A model generated the notes under the pieces. It had not been told where the DNA came from. It saw only the letters and a list, made by a program, of their open reading frames with translations, and searched no databases. DNA of 64,000 bases from Naumannella cuiyingiana (GTDB taxonomy: Bacteria > Actinomycetota > Actinomycetes > Propionibacteriales > Propionibacteriaceae). Shown here piece after piece: positions 1-16,220 of this stretch. The stretch spans positions 3,162,001 to 3,226,000 of the forward strand of contig NZ_JACBZS010000001.1 of NCBI RefSeq assembly GCF_013408305.1, in the 5' to 3' direction. How positions within the stretch are numbered: the stretch's first letter is position 1; every line of letters starts with the position of its first letter. The translations under genes were made by a program, and so were the position numbers.

Positions 1-412
1 CGCCGACGCGTTCGGTGCGGACGCGGTGATCATGACCGAGGGTTCGGTGGAGCTGACCAGCCCCAAGGTCGCCCGGGCCAGCGTCGGCAGCATCTTCCAC
101 CTGCCGATCGCGACCGGCGTACCCGTCGCGGATGCGATCGCCGCGTGCCGCGACCGCGGGCTCGCCGTCTACGCCGCCGACGGCTCCGCGGATCGCCGCA
201 CCGATCAACTCGCCGCCGACGGCGCACTTGCCCGGCCGACCGCGTGGCTGTTCGGCAACGAAGCATGGGGTCTGCCGCCGGCCGACGCGGCGCTCGCCGA
301 TGCGCGGGTCGCGGTGCCGATCCGCGGGTCCGCCGAGAGCCTCAATCTGGCGACCGCGGCCGCCGTCTGCCTCTACGCCTCGACCACCGCGCAGCACCCG
401 ACCGGTCGTTGA
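1..412 (+). CDS. SpoU/TrmH-family RNA 2'-O-methyltransferase, 3' end
   Basis: The gene runs in from the left edge; about 136 C-terminal residues are visible in the frame starting at base 2. They hold the SpoU motifs: GNEAWGLP (motif 2) and ESLNLATAAAVCLYA (motif 3), which form the knotted S-adenosylmethionine site. The family methylates a ribose 2'-OH in rRNA or tRNA. A SpoU gene just upstream of pheS-pheT is common in actinobacteria, which supports the call. The N-terminal substrate-binding part lies outside the window, so the target nucleotide cannot be named. Family assignment is firm; substrate unknown. Confidence 0.9.
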   Translation, partial: ADAFGADAVIMTEGSVELTSPKVARASVGSIFHLPIATGVPVADAIAACRDRGLAVYAADGSADRRTDQLAADGALARPTAWLFGNEAWGLPPADAALADARVAVPIRGSAESLNLATAAAVCLYASTTAQHPTGR

Positions 413-540
413 TTCGCGTCAGGAACCTGCATGGCCGGCTCCAGGCGATCATGGAAGATCAATCGCTACCGAATCGACGCCGGTCGTCTTGTCGAGCTGG
501 ACTGACCAATCGCGTCCGACAGACTGACTATCGTCGGGGA

Positions 541-1548
541 ATGAGCGCCGAACTGCCCGCCACGATGCCCGCGGTCGCGATGACCGACTCGCTGCCCGCG
601 ACCGACGACCGGTCGCTGGTCGACATCGAGGTCCCGGTGCCCCGGCCGGGTCCGCGCGATCTGCTCGTCGAGATCGCCGCGGTCGCGATGAACCCGGTGG
701 ACACCAAGATCCGCCGCTCGGCGGGCCGACAGGAGCCGCCGAAGATCCTCGGTTACGACGCCGTCGGGACCGTCCGGGAGGTCGGCGCCGAGGTTGCGTT
801 GTTCTCCGTCGGCGACCGGGTCTGGTACGCCGGGGACCGAAACCGGCCGGGTAGCAATGCCGCGTACCAACTCGTCGACGAACGCATCGTCGGCACCGCG
901 CCGGCCACGCTCTCGGACGCCGAGGCCGCGGCGGTCCCGCTGACCGCGATCACGGCCTGGGAGGCGCTGTTCGATCGGCTCCGGGTCGGGACCCAGACCA
1001 CCGGCCGGCTGCTGGTGATGGGCGGAGCGGGCGGGGTCAGCTCCATGATCATCCAGCTCGCCCGGCGACTGACCGGGCTGACGGTGATCGGCACCGCGTC
1101 CCGCGAGGAGTCCGCCGAGTGGGTACGCGAACTGGGCGCCGACGCCGTGATCGATCATCGGCGCCCGCTCACCGAACAGATCGACGGGCCGGTCGACCTC
1201 GTCTTCTCGTCCCACAGCGACGGCCGGGCGGCGGAGTTCGCGCAGGTGCTCGCCCCGCAGGGTTCGCTGGTGTTGATCGACGACCCGGCCGAGTTCGACG
1301 TCCGTGCGTTCAAGGCCAAATCGATCACGGTCTGCTGGGAGTCGATGTTCACCCGGCCGACGTTCGCCACCGCGGATCTGGTCCGGCAGCACGAGATCCT
1401 GGACCGGGTCGCCCGGCTGATCGACGACGGCACGCTTCGCACCACCCTGGCCGAGACGGTCGACGGCATCACGGCCGCGAACCTGCGGGCGGCGCACGCC
1501 CGCATCGAGGCCGGCGACGCCGTCGGCAAGCTCGTCCTGCTGCGCTGA
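541..1548 (+). CDS. Zinc-type alcohol dehydrogenase-like / quinone oxidoreductase (MDR superfamily)
   Basis: 335-residue medium-chain reductase. The N-terminal GroES-like domain carries NPVDTKIR near residues 51-58, and a Rossmann fold has the NADPH loop GGAGGVSS near residue 160. No cluster of cysteines for a structural zinc is seen, so this is probably an NADPH:quinone (enone) reductase type rather than a true zinc alcohol dehydrogenase. The ATG at 541 was chosen because a TATCGT box (529-534) lies 6 nt upstream, the leaderless pattern seen repeatedly here. Stands alone between the methyltransferase and an ArsR gene. Substrate unknown. Confidence 0.85.
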   Translation: MSAELPATMPAVAMTDSLPATDDRSLVDIEVPVPRPGPRDLLVEIAAVAMNPVDTKIRRSAGRQEPPKILGYDAVGTVREVGAEVALFSVGDRVWYAGDRNRPGSNAAYQLVDERIVGTAPATLSDAEAAAVPLTAITAWEALFDRLRVGTQTTGRLLVMGGAGGVSSMIIQLARRLTGLTVIGTASREESAEWVRELGADAVIDHRRPLTEQIDGPVDLVFSSHSDGRAAEFAQVLAPQGSLVLIDDPAEFDVRAFKAKSITVCWESMFTRPTFATADLVRQHEILDRVARLIDDGTLRTTLAETVDGITAANLRAAHARIEAGDAVGKLVLLR

Positions 1549-1596
1549 GCGGTCGCGCGGGGCCCTGGCTGCACCCGGGTGTGCAGAATGGTTGTC

Positions 1597-1938
1597 ATGA
1601 CCACCTGCGACGCACCCGAGGACCGGTACGCGACGGACCCGCTGGGCGTCGCCGAGGCCGACCGGTTGGCCGAGGTGATGCAGGGGCTGGCCTCGCCGGT
1701 CCGGCTCCGGCTGCTCGGGGTGCTGCGATCCGGGCCGGCGACCGTGACCGAGTTGTGCGTGGCGATCGACGCCGGGCAGGCATCGGTGTCCAATCACCTG
1801 CGGCTGATGCGCCATCTCGGGCTCGTGGTCGGCGAGCGCGAGGGACGCCGGGTCCGCTACCGGCTGTTCGACGATCACGTCTCCGCGGTCTACGACGAGG
1901 CGGTACGCCACCTCGGTCACCTGCGCTCCCAGCCCTGA
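1597..1938 (+). CDS. ArsR/SmtB-family metal-sensing repressor
   Basis: 113 residues, a winged helix typical of ArsR/SmtB: SPVRLRLLGVLRSGPATVTE, then recognition helix QASVSNHLRLMRHLGLV and wing EGRRVRYRL. The last helix contains D-x-H, then eleven residues later H, then H three on (within FDDHVSAVYDEAVRHLGHL). This is the spacing of the alpha-5 Zn/Co/Ni site of CzrA, SmtB and NmtR, so it is probably a zinc, cobalt or nickel sensor that leaves DNA on metal binding. ELCVA retains only one alpha-3 cysteine. ATG 1597 was preferred over 1588 because CAGAAT (1584-1589) lies 7 nt upstream. No metal transporter gene is adjacent, so its target lies elsewhere or is its own promoter. Confidence 0.85.
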   Translation: MTTCDAPEDRYATDPLGVAEADRLAEVMQGLASPVRLRLLGVLRSGPATVTELCVAIDAGQASVSNHLRLMRHLGLVVGEREGRRVRYRLFDDHVSAVYDEAVRHLGHLRSQP

Positions 1939-2030
1939 GCGGCGACGCGCGCCCGGCGCCCGAAACCCGCACGCCGCCCCGGCGCGCATTCCCTAGACTG
2001 GCCGGCGCAGAACCACCCGAAGGAGTCTCC

Positions 2031-3137
2031 TTGACCAGTCCGAACGACAACGAGCCGGCGCCGCCCGCCGCGCTCGACGCCGCGAGCGTCGAGCGCCTGG
2101 TCGCGGAGGCGGAGGCCGCGTTCGCCGCGGCCGGCAGCACCGCCGAGCTCAAGGCCGCCCGGATCGCCCACACCGGCGACCGTTCGGCGCTCGCCCTGGC
2201 CAACCGGGAAATCGGATCCCTCCCTCCGGCCGATCGCAAGGACGCCGGCCGCCGGATCGGCCAGGCCCGCGGTCGTGTCAATGCGGCCCTGGCCTCCCGC
2301 GAGGCCGAGATCGTCGAGACCGAGCTGGCGCAGCGGCTGGCCGACGAGCGGGTGGACGTCACGCTGCCGGTCGAGCTCGGCCCGCAGGGTGCCGCGCATC
2401 CGGTCACGGCGCTGATCGACAAGATCGCCGACGTCTTCGTCGCGATGGGCTGGGAGATCGCCGAGGGCCCGGAGGTCGAGTCGGAGTGGATGAACTTCGA
2501 TGCGCTCAATCTGCACCCCGACCACCCGGCGCGCGCCGAACAGGACACGCTCTTCGTCGAGCCCAGGGATCGCAGTCTGGTGCTGCGGACCCATACCTCC
2601 CCGGTCCAGCTTCGCGCGCTGTTGGAGCGGCCCTTGCCGGTCTACGTCGTCGCGCCCGGCAAGGTCTACCGCGCCGACGAACTCGACGCGACCCACCTCC
2701 CGGTCTTCCACCAGGTCGAGGGGCTGGTCGTCGACGAGGGCATCACGCTCGGTCACCTGATGGGCGCGCTGGAGCACTTCGCCCGCGAGATGTTCGGTGA
2801 CATCCGGCTGCGGTGGCGACCCGACTACTTCCCGTTCACCGAGCCGAGCGTCGAGGTGGACCTGGAGTGCTTCGTCTGTCACGGCGAGTCGGTGGGCAAT
2901 CCTGACCGACCGTGCCGGACCTGCCGGTCGGAGGGCTGGATCGAGTGGGGCGGCAGCGGCGTGGTCAACCCGCGGGTGCTGGCGGCCGCCGGTGTCGACA
3001 CCGATCGTTACACCGGGTTCGCGTTCGGGATGGGCATCGAGCGCACATTGATGTTCCGCAACGGAGTGGAGGACATGCGCGACATGGCCGAGGGCGATGT
3101 GCGATTCAGCCGTTCGCTGGTCGGGGAGGCACGATGA
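2031..3137 (+). CDS. pheS: Phenylalanine-tRNA ligase alpha subunit
   Basis: 368 residues; class II synthetase subunit that activates phenylalanine and, as an (alpha-beta)2 tetramer with PheT, charges tRNA-Phe. It has an N-terminal coiled coil (about 1-100), then the catalytic core with LRTHTSPVQLR (motif 2 region) and the actinobacterial form of the C-terminal element, CFVCHGESVG...GGSGVVNPRVL, ending with FAFGMGIERTLM (motif 3). The TTG start at 2031 is chosen because AGGAG at 2020-2024 is correctly spaced and the next residues match the family N-terminus. A TAGACT box at 1994-1999 is a candidate -10. The stop overlaps the pheT start (ATGA). Confidence 0.96.
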   Translation: MTSPNDNEPAPPAALDAASVERLVAEAEAAFAAAGSTAELKAARIAHTGDRSALALANREIGSLPPADRKDAGRRIGQARGRVNAALASREAEIVETELAQRLADERVDVTLPVELGPQGAAHPVTALIDKIADVFVAMGWEIAEGPEVESEWMNFDALNLHPDHPARAEQDTLFVEPRDRSLVLRTHTSPVQLRALLERPLPVYVVAPGKVYRADELDATHLPVFHQVEGLVVDEGITLGHLMGALEHFAREMFGDIRLRWRPDYFPFTEPSVEVDLECFVCHGESVGNPDRPCRTCRSEGWIEWGGSGVVNPRVLAAAGVDTDRYTGFAFGMGIERTLMFRNGVEDMRDMAEGDVRFSRSLVGEAR

Positions 3138-5641
3138 GGGCGCCGATCGGCTGGATTCGTGAGTACGCCGACCTGCGCGATGATCTTGATCCCGTGGAGC
3201 TGCGCGAGCAGTTGACCCGCGGCGGGCTGGAGGTCGAGGCCATCGATCGCGCCGGTGCCGATGTCACCGGGCCGGTGGTGGTCGGTCGCGTGGAGTCCTT
3301 CACCGACGAGCCCCAGAAGAACGGCAAGATCATCCGCTGGTGCGCCGTCGACGTGGGGGAGTACAACGCGACATCCGAGGTCACCGGCGGTGGCCCGCGG
3401 GGGATCGTCTGCGGCGCGCACAACTTCGCCGCGGGCGACCTGGTGGTGGTGGCGCTGCCCGGTGCCGTGCTGCCCGGCGATTTCGCGATCTCGGCACGCA
3501 AGACCTACGGGCACATCTCGGACGGGATGATCTGCTCGGCTCGCGAGCTCGGCCTGGGCGACGAGCACGAGGGCATCCTCGTGCTGCCGCCCACCGATGA
3601 TCATGGTGTCGCGCTGCGCCCCGGTCAGGACGCGGCCGATGCCCTGCGCCTGCGCGAGGACGTGCTCGACGTTGCGGTCACGCCGGATCTGGCGTACTGC
3701 CTGTCGATCCGCGGGATCGCCCGGGAGGCCGCGTTGGCCAACGACGTGACGTTCACCGACCCGGTCGAGCAGCCGGTGCCGGCCGAGACCGCCGGCGGCT
3801 GGCCGGTTCGGCTGGAGACCCCGAAGGCCTCGCTCTACACGATGATCACCGTCGACGGCATCGACCCGACCAGGCCGACGCCGCAGTTCATCACCCGGCG
3901 CCTCCAGCTCTCCGGGGTACGCCCGATCTCGCTGACCGTCGACGTCACCAACTATGTGATGTTGGAGATCGGCCAGCCGCTGCACGCCTTCGATGCCGAC
4001 AAGGTGGCGGGCGCGATCGTGGTCCGGGAAGCCGCAGCCGGGGAGCGGTTGACCACGCTCGACGACAAGGACCGCGAGCTGCAGCCCGGTGATCTGTTGA
4101 TCACCGACGACTCCGGTCCGATCGGTCTCGCCGGCGTGATGGGCGGGGCCAGTACCGAGATCTCCGATGCGAGCACGCGCGTGATCATCGAGTCGGCCGT
4201 GTTCGACCGGATCCAGGTGGGGCGTACCTCGCGTCGGCTCAAGCTGGTCTCGGAGGCCTCGCGCCGGTTCGAGCGCGGGATCGACGCCGACGCGGCCTAT
4301 GCGGCCGCGCTCCGCGCCGCCGATCTCCTGACCACCCACGGGGGCGGGTCCGTGACCGGCACGACGGTGGTCGGCAAGGTCGCGCCGATGCCGGCCCAGC
4401 GGATCGACGCGACGCTGCCCGGACGGGTGTTGGGCGCTCCGATCGGCACCGGCGAGGTGATCGACATCCTCGAGCGCAGCGGCGTCGAGGTGACCGCGCT
4501 GGGCGACTCACTGAGTCTTGTCCCGCCCACCTGGCGCGGCGACCTGATCGATCCGTTCGACTACGTCGAGGAGGTCGGGGCCAAATGGGGCGTCGACCGG
4601 ATCGAGCCGGTCGTGCCGACGGCCCCGGTCGGGCGCGGTCTGACCCGTGGTCAGCGCGGGCGGCGCGCGGTGAACCGTGCCGCCATCGCCGCCGGCTTCG
4701 TCGAGGTGCTCAGCTTCCCGTTCATCTCGGTCGAGGACCTGGACCGGCTGGGGGTGCCCGACGACGATCCGCGCCGCGATCTCGTCACCCTGGCCAACCC
4801 GCTGTCGGACCGCCAGCCCAACCTGCGCAGCAGCCTGCTGCCCGGCCTGTTCGGCGCGGTCGCCCGCAACACCAGCCGTTCCAATGACGACCTCGCCCTG
4901 TTCGAGACCGGCACCGTCTTCACCGGCGCTGCCCGGCCGAGCGCGCCGGTGCCGCCGGTCGATCGCCGGCCCTCCGATGCCGAGCTGTCCGCGCTGGCGG
5001 CCGCGCTGCCGGACCAGCCCTGGCACTTCGCCGGGGTCCTGACCGGTCAGTGGGACCCGCCGGGCTGGACCGGGCCCGCCCGGCCGGTCGGGTGGCAACA
5101 CGCCGTCGCGCTCGCCGAGTTGGCAGCACGCTCCGTCGGGGTGCGGCTGGACCGCCGGGCCGCCGAGCAGGCGCCCTGGCACCCGGGTCGCTGTGCGGCG
5201 CTGCTGGTCGGCGAGGAGGTGATCGGGTACGCGGGCGAGCTGCATCCGAGCGTGATCGCGGCCTACGGGCTGCCGGAGCGTACCTGTGCCGTCGAACTGG
5301 ATCTCGATCGGCTGCTCGCGCATGCGCCCGCGCTCGGTGTGGTCACGCCGGTATCGGGTCATCCGGTCGCGAAGGAGGATGTTGCGCTCGTCGTGGACGA
5401 GGAGATCACCGCGGCGCAGGTGCAGCGGGCCCTGGCCGCCGGCGCCGGCGAGTTGTTGGAGTCGGTGCGACTGTTCGACATCTATCGCGGCCCTCAGGTC
5501 GGCGATGGCCGGAAGTCGTTGGCGTACGCCCTGCGGTTCCGGGCACCGGACCGGACGCTGACCGACGCCGAGGCCGCGCAGGCGCGCGACGCCGCGGTGG
5601 CCCGGGCAGCCGAGGAGACCGGGGCCGTGCAACGCGCCTGA
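3134..5641 (+). CDS. pheT: Phenylalanine-tRNA ligase beta subunit
   Basis: 835 residues, the expected full length. Order of parts: N-terminal PIGWIREYADL, OB-fold tRNA-binding domain (about 40-155, with KNGKIIRWCAVDVG), B3/B4 editing domain (about 200-370, with TNYVMLEIGQPLHAFD), B5 domain (about 400-480), catalytic-like core, and the C-terminal ferredoxin-fold anticodon-binding domain (about 740-835, PVAKEDVALVVDEE). It edits mis-charged Tyr-tRNA-Phe and binds the tRNA. Translationally coupled to pheS through a 4-nt overlap. Confidence 0.96.
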   Translation: MRAPIGWIREYADLRDDLDPVELREQLTRGGLEVEAIDRAGADVTGPVVVGRVESFTDEPQKNGKIIRWCAVDVGEYNATSEVTGGGPRGIVCGAHNFAAGDLVVVALPGAVLPGDFAISARKTYGHISDGMICSARELGLGDEHEGILVLPPTDDHGVALRPGQDAADALRLREDVLDVAVTPDLAYCLSIRGIAREAALANDVTFTDPVEQPVPAETAGGWPVRLETPKASLYTMITVDGIDPTRPTPQFITRRLQLSGVRPISLTVDVTNYVMLEIGQPLHAFDADKVAGAIVVREAAAGERLTTLDDKDRELQPGDLLITDDSGPIGLAGVMGGASTEISDASTRVIIESAVFDRIQVGRTSRRLKLVSEASRRFERGIDADAAYAAALRAADLLTTHGGGSVTGTTVVGKVAPMPAQRIDATLPGRVLGAPIGTGEVIDILERSGVEVTALGDSLSLVPPTWRGDLIDPFDYVEEVGAKWGVDRIEPVVPTAPVGRGLTRGQRGRRAVNRAAIAAGFVEVLSFPFISVEDLDRLGVPDDDPRRDLVTLANPLSDRQPNLRSSLLPGLFGAVARNTSRSNDDLALFETGTVFTGAARPSAPVPPVDRRPSDAELSALAAALPDQPWHFAGVLTGQWDPPGWTGPARPVGWQHAVALAELAARSVGVRLDRRAAEQAPWHPGRCAALLVGEEVIGYAGELHPSVIAAYGLPERTCAVELDLDRLLAHAPALGVVTPVSGHPVAKEDVALVVDEEITAAQVQRALAAGAGELLESVRLFDIYRGPQVGDGRKSLAYALRFRAPDRTLTDAEAAQARDAAVARAAEETGAVQRA

Positions 5642-5679
5642 GCCGCCGGGTCGGTCGAGCGGCCGGCACCTGCCCTCGT

Positions 5680-5731
5680 GTCGTCAGTTATCGCCCCCTG
5701 GCGGGGTCGGCAGGCGGCGATACCTCACGAA
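5680..5731. repeat. Degenerate long palindrome, related to the 32653-32727 element
   Basis: Imperfect inverted repeat downstream of pheT: left arm 5680-5698 and right arm 5713-5731, with 15 of 19 positions complementary and a 14-nt loop. The arms contain AGTTATCGCCCCC and the loop GGCGGGGTCGG. Both resemble the arms (AGTTATGCCCGC) and loop (CGGGCTCGG) of the perfect palindrome at 32653-32727, and the right flank AGAGAGG resembles its CGAGAGG. It may also work as a terminator for pheST, though no T-run follows. Confidence 0.6.
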
Positions 5732-5792
5732 GAGAGGGTGGGTCTTGGCGGGTAGCCACCGGCCCGTCGGACGGGTCGGGGCATCATGAGGC

Positions 5793-6209
5793 ATGGACAT
5801 TTCCGTCGCGCTCGACTTCGCTGCCGCCAACCACCGTGCCGTGCTCGGCACCCGGCGACGCGATGGCGGACCCCAGCTCTCGCCGGTGGTCGCGGGGGTG
5901 ATCGACGGTGCCCTGGTGGTGTCGAGCCGCGCCGGCCTGGCCAAGGTCAGCAATCTTCGCCGTGACCCCGCGGCGACTCTGTTGATCATGACCGACGCCT
6001 TCTTCGGCCCGTGGGTCCAGGTCGAGGGCCCGGCGACCATCCGTGATCAGTCCGATCCGCGCACGCTCGGCCTGCTGGAGGACGTGTACCGCTCGATCGC
6101 CGGCGAACACCCCGACTGGGCCGACTATCGGCGAGCCATGATCGAGGAGGACCGGGTGGTGATCGAGATCCGTCCGGAGCGCGCGGCCGGCGTACCTCCC
6201 CGGGGGTGA
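5793..6209 (+). CDS. PPOX-class (split beta-barrel) F420- or FMN-dependent oxidoreductase
   Basis: 138 residues, a single split beta-barrel domain of the pyridoxamine-phosphate-oxidase superfamily: an N-terminal helix and strand (NHRAVLGTRRRDGGPQLSPV), the cofactor-site segment RAGLAKVSNLRRDPAATLLI, and the barrel end VQVEGPATIRD. The length and the GTRRxDG...SPV opening resemble the actinobacterial PPOX F420 subgroup that reduces diverse substrates, but FMN use cannot be excluded. It is convergent with the amidohydrolase, with only 7 nt between stops. Start ATG 5793; the substrate is not predictable. Confidence 0.8.
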   Translation: MDISVALDFAAANHRAVLGTRRRDGGPQLSPVVAGVIDGALVVSSRAGLAKVSNLRRDPAATLLIMTDAFFGPWVQVEGPATIRDQSDPRTLGLLEDVYRSIAGEHPDWADYRRAMIEEDRVVIEIRPERAAGVPPRG

Positions 6210-6216
6210 CGTCTCG

Positions 6217-9339
<3,123 letters not shown>

Positions 9340-9343
<4 letters not shown>

Positions 9344-10296
9344 ACGAGCTGACCCTGGTCGAGAAGGCCGCCATCCTGACCGAGGCGCTGCCGTGGCTGG
9401 AGACCTATGCCGGCAAGACCATCGTGATCAAGTACGGCGGCAATGCCATGATCAACGAGGATCTGAAACGCGCGTTCGCCCAGGACGTGGTCTTCATGCG
9501 CCGCTGCGGGCTGTTCCCGGTCGTCGTGCACGGCGGCGGGCCGCAGATCTCGGCGATGCTGCAGCGGCTCGGCATCCCGAGCGAGTTCCGCGGCGGCCTG
9601 CGGGTGACCACCCCCGAGGTGATGGACGTCGTCCGGATGGTGCTGGTCGGTCAGGTCGGCCGGGACCTGGTCGGGTTGATCAACTCCCAGTCCACCCTGG
9701 CGGTCGGAATGTCGGGGGAGGACGGCGGGCTGTTCACCGCGACCCGGCGTACCGCCAGCGTCGACGGGCAGGAGGTCGATCTCGGACTGGTCGGCGACGT
9801 CACCGGGGTACGCACCGAGGCGATCGGCGGCCTGCTGGCGGCGGGCCGGATCCCGGTGGTGGCGAGCATCGCCCCCGACGCCGAGGGCATGGTGCACAAC
9901 ATCAATGCCGACAGTGCGGCCGCGGCATTGGCGGTCGCGCTCGGGGCGGAGCGGCTGGTCATCCTCACCGACGTCGAGGGGTTGTACGCCGACTGGCCCA
10001 ACTCGGCCGACATCGTCAAGGAGATGCCGGCCTCCAGGCTGCGCGAACTCTTGCCCAGTCTCGAATCGGGCATGTTGCCGAAGATGGAGGCGTGTCTGCG
10101 CGCGGTCGAGGGCGGCCTCAGCCGGGCGACGATCAGCGACGGCCGGGTCGCGCACGCGCTGCTGCTGGAGATCTTCACCAATGCCGGCATCGGGACCATG
10201 ATCACCCGCGACGGGATGATCCGGCTTGGCAGCCGGGTGTTCTCCGCCGAGACCGGCATCCCGCAACACGAGTACTACAACGGAGGAGCACCGTGA
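9340..10296 (+). CDS. argB: Acetylglutamate kinase
   Basis: 318 residues. Phosphorylates N-acetylglutamate; amino-acid kinase fold with KYGGNAM (phosphate loop), VVHGGGPQI, and the C-terminal [15 protein letters not shown] and LTDVEGLY segments. The N-terminal helix ([20 protein letters not shown]) is typical of the arginine-inhibited hexameric enzymes, which suggests feedback control by arginine; that is inference. The ATG overlaps the argJ stop (ATGA). Confidence 0.96.
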
Positions 10297-11498
10297 CCGA
10301 CCTCGTTCCGCCCCAGGTGGGCAGCGCCACGGTGCTGCGCGGCTACGCCGACGCGATGATCAACGCTTTCGGTACGCCGAAGCGCGTCTTCGTGCGCGGC
10401 GAGGGTTGTCAGGTCTGGGATGCCGACGGCCGCCGCTACACCGACCTGCTGTCCGGGCTCGCGGTGAATGCGCTCGGCCATGCCCACCCGACGGTGCTGG
10501 CGGCGATCACCGGCCAGTTGAGCACGCTGGGTCACGTCTCCAACTTCTTCGCCACCCCGGCCCAGGTCGCCCTCGCCCAGCGGCTCACCGAGCTTGCGGG
10601 CGAGGACGCCCGGGTCTTCTTCACCAACTCGGGCAGCGAGGCCAACGAGGCGGCGTTCAAGATCACCCGGATGACCGGCCGGAGCCGGATCGTCGCCGCC
10701 GAGGGTTCCTTCCACGGACGCACCATGGGCGCGCTGGCGCTGACCCACAATCCGAAGTACCGCGACCCGTTCGCGCCGTTGCCGGGCGACGTGACCTTCG
10801 TGCCCTACGGCGACGCCGACGCGCTTGCCGCAGCCGTCGACGACACCGTCGCCGCGGTGGTGCTGGAGCCGATCCAGGGCGAGAACGGCATCGTGGTCCC
10901 GCCCGCGGGCTATCTGGCCGCCGCGCGCGAGATCACCGCGCGACACGGCTCGCTGCTCTGGCTGGACGAGGTGCAGACCGGCATCGGGCGGGCCGGTGAG
11001 TGGTTCGCTCATTCCGCGGAGTCGGTCACGCCGGACCTGATCACGATCGCCAAGGGGCTCGGCAACGGGTTCCCGATCGGCGCGTGCCTGGCGCTCGGCC
11101 CCGCCGCGGGACTGCTGCAGCCCGGATCGCACGGCAGCACCTTCGGCGGCAATCCGGTGGCCGCCGTGGCGGGGCTGGCGGTCCTCGGCGTGATCGAGCG
11201 CGACGGCCTGTTGGAGCGTTCCCGGGCCGCCGGCGATCGGTTGGCCGACGCGCTGGCCGCGCTGGCGCACCCGCTGATCGCGCAGGTACGCGGGCGCGGC
11301 CTGCTGCGCGGCATCGTGCTGAACGCGCCGATCGCGGCCGCGGTCAGCGATGCCGCCCTCGATGCGGGCTTCGTGATCAACGCACCGCGGCCGGACGTGC
11401 TGCGCCTCGCGCCGCCGTTGATCATCTCCGATGCGGAGCTGGACGGGTTCGTCGCGGCCCTGCCCGGCCTGCTCGACGCGCACGAGGCGGCCGCATGA
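10293..11498 (+). CDS. argD: Acetylornithine aminotransferase
   Basis: 401 residues, PLP-dependent class III transaminase making N-acetylornithine from the semialdehyde. Visible: [16 protein letters not shown], the aspartate in [13 protein letters not shown], and the PLP lysine in [17 protein letters not shown] start at 10293 with GGAGGA at 10282-10287; overlaps the argB stop by four bases. Confidence 0.95.
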   Translation: MTDLVPPQVGSATVLRGYADAMINAFGTPKRVFVRGEGCQVWDADGRRYTDLLSGLAVNALGHAHPTVLAAITGQLSTLGHVSNFFATPAQVALAQRLTELAGEDARVFFTNSGSEANEAAFKITRMTGRSRIVAAEGSFHGRTMGALALTHNPKYRDPFAPLPGDVTFVPYGDADALAAAVDDTVAAVVLEPIQGENGIVVPPAGYLAAAREITARHGSLLWLDEVQTGIGRAGEWFAHSAESVTPDLITIAKGLGNGFPIGACLALGPAAGLLQPGSHGSTFGGNPVAAVAGLAVLGVIERDGLLERSRAAGDRLADALAALAHPLIAQVRGRGLLRGIVLNAPIAAAVSDAALDAGFVINAPRPDVLRLAPPLIISDAELDGFVAALPGLLDAHEAAA

Positions 11499-12426
11499 CC
11501 AGGCACTTCCTCGCCAACGACGACCTGAGCGCGGCCGAGCAGGCGCGCGCGCTGGATCTGGCCGCGGAGCTCGCCGCCGACCCCTACGCGTACCGCCCGT
11601 TCGACGGCCCGCGCTCGGTGGCGATCATCTCCGACAAGCCGACCCTGCGCACGCAGCTCTCGTTCCAGGTCGGGATTGCCGACCTCGGCGGCAATGCCGT
11701 GATGGTGGACGGCAACCTCGCCGGCATCGGCACCCGGGAGTCGATCCCGGACTCGGCCCGGGTGCTCGGCCGTCAGGTCGCCCAGATCGTCTGGCGCACC
11801 GGCGCGCACGAGCGGATCGAGGAGCTCGCGACCCATGCCGGCGTACCGGTGATCAACGCGCTCACCGACGCCCACCACCCGTGCCAGGTGCTCGCCGACC
11901 TGCTCACCCTGGCCCAGCACCGGGGCGACGGCAGCGCGGCGTCGCTGCGCGGGATACGGATGACCTATCTGGGCGACGGCGGCAACAACATGGCCCACTC
12001 CTACGCGCTGGCGTGCGCGCTGGCGGGGATGCGGTTGGCGATCGCGGCACCGGAGGGCTACCACCCCGACCCGGACATCCTGGTTCGGGCGCAGGCGATC
12101 GCCGCCGAGACCGGCGGGGCGGTGTCGGTGACCGACGAGCCGGGCGCGCACGGCGCCGACGCGGTCGTCACCGACACCTGGCTGTCGATGGGCCAGGACG
12201 GCGCGGAGGAGCGCGCGCGGGTGTTCTCGCCGTACGCCGTCACCGCGGAGCTGATGGCCCAGGCGCCCGACGCCGTCGCGCTGCACTGCCTGCCGGCCTA
12301 CCGCGGCAAGGAGATCGCCGCCGAGGTGCTGGATGGGCCGAGGTCGCTGGTCTGGGACGAGGCGGCCAACCGCCGTCCGGCGCAGAAGGCGATCATGATC
12401 ATGCTCGACGAATGGGCGGGGGAGCA

Positions 12427-12430
<4 letters not shown>
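11495..12430 (+). CDS. argF: Ornithine carbamoyltransferase with an altered phosphate-binding motif
   Basis: 311 residues. Makes citrulline from ornithine and carbamoyl phosphate. Conserved parts: HPCQVLAD, the ornithine loop DTWLSMGQ and [12 protein letters not shown]. The usual carbamoyl-phosphate motif STRTR, near residue 50, reads TLRTQ here ([15 protein letters not shown]). The RT pair is kept, but the leading serine is threonine, the second residue is leucine and the final arginine is glutamine. Otherwise it is collinear with the actinobacterial anabolic enzyme and sits in the arginine operon, so it is very probably active. ATG 11495 overlaps the argD stop. Confidence 0.93.
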
Positions 12431-15817
<3,387 letters not shown>

Positions 15818-15869
15818 TCTCGCCATCCGCCTCGACGGAACCGGGCAACCGGGACCACGGCGGCGAGAG

Positions 15870-15898
15870 TTGACAAGGGTCGGCTCAACCCGTACAGT
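15870..15898 (+). promoter_or_regulatory. rrn promoter P1
   Basis: TTGACA (15870-15875), 17-nt spacer, TACAGT (15893-15898). Consensus -35 and standard spacing; the farthest of three rrn promoters from the 16S gene. Confidence 0.85.
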
Positions 15899-16042
15899 AG
15901 GCAAAGCCCAATGAGGCGGTTGCGCTCGGCGCGACGGCGTGGGCACCACCCGATGAGCGAGGGGTAAGGCGTGCGTCCAGTCTGGACCCGCTGAGGCCCG
16001 CCGCAGCGGTGCGCCTCCCGGTGAGAGTCCGGATCGGCCGAG

Positions 16043-16071
16043 TTGACAGAGCTCGACGAGGCCGGTAGAGT
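16043..16071 (+). promoter_or_regulatory. rrn promoter P2
   Basis: TTGACA (16043-16048), 17-nt spacer, TAGAGT (16066-16071). Same layout as P1, 173 bp downstream of it, with similar bases after the -10. Confidence 0.85.
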
Positions 16072-16220
16072 AGGCCAAGCCTTCTGAGGCAGAAAGCTCC
16101 TGAGGAGCACAGCCAGAAGGCACCAACCGCGAGAAGACAACGGGATACGTGCGCGTCCTGGACAGGATCCACGAGCACCCGGGGTTCGAACGACGGTCGG
16201 ACCGAGGCCGCAGAGCGGAT

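Noticed and set aside
466-1989. Long minus-strand open frame opposite the quinone reductase and arsR
   Set aside because: Shadow of high-GC codon bias: low-complexity Gly/Arg/Asp composition and no domain, while the plus strand codes for clear families.
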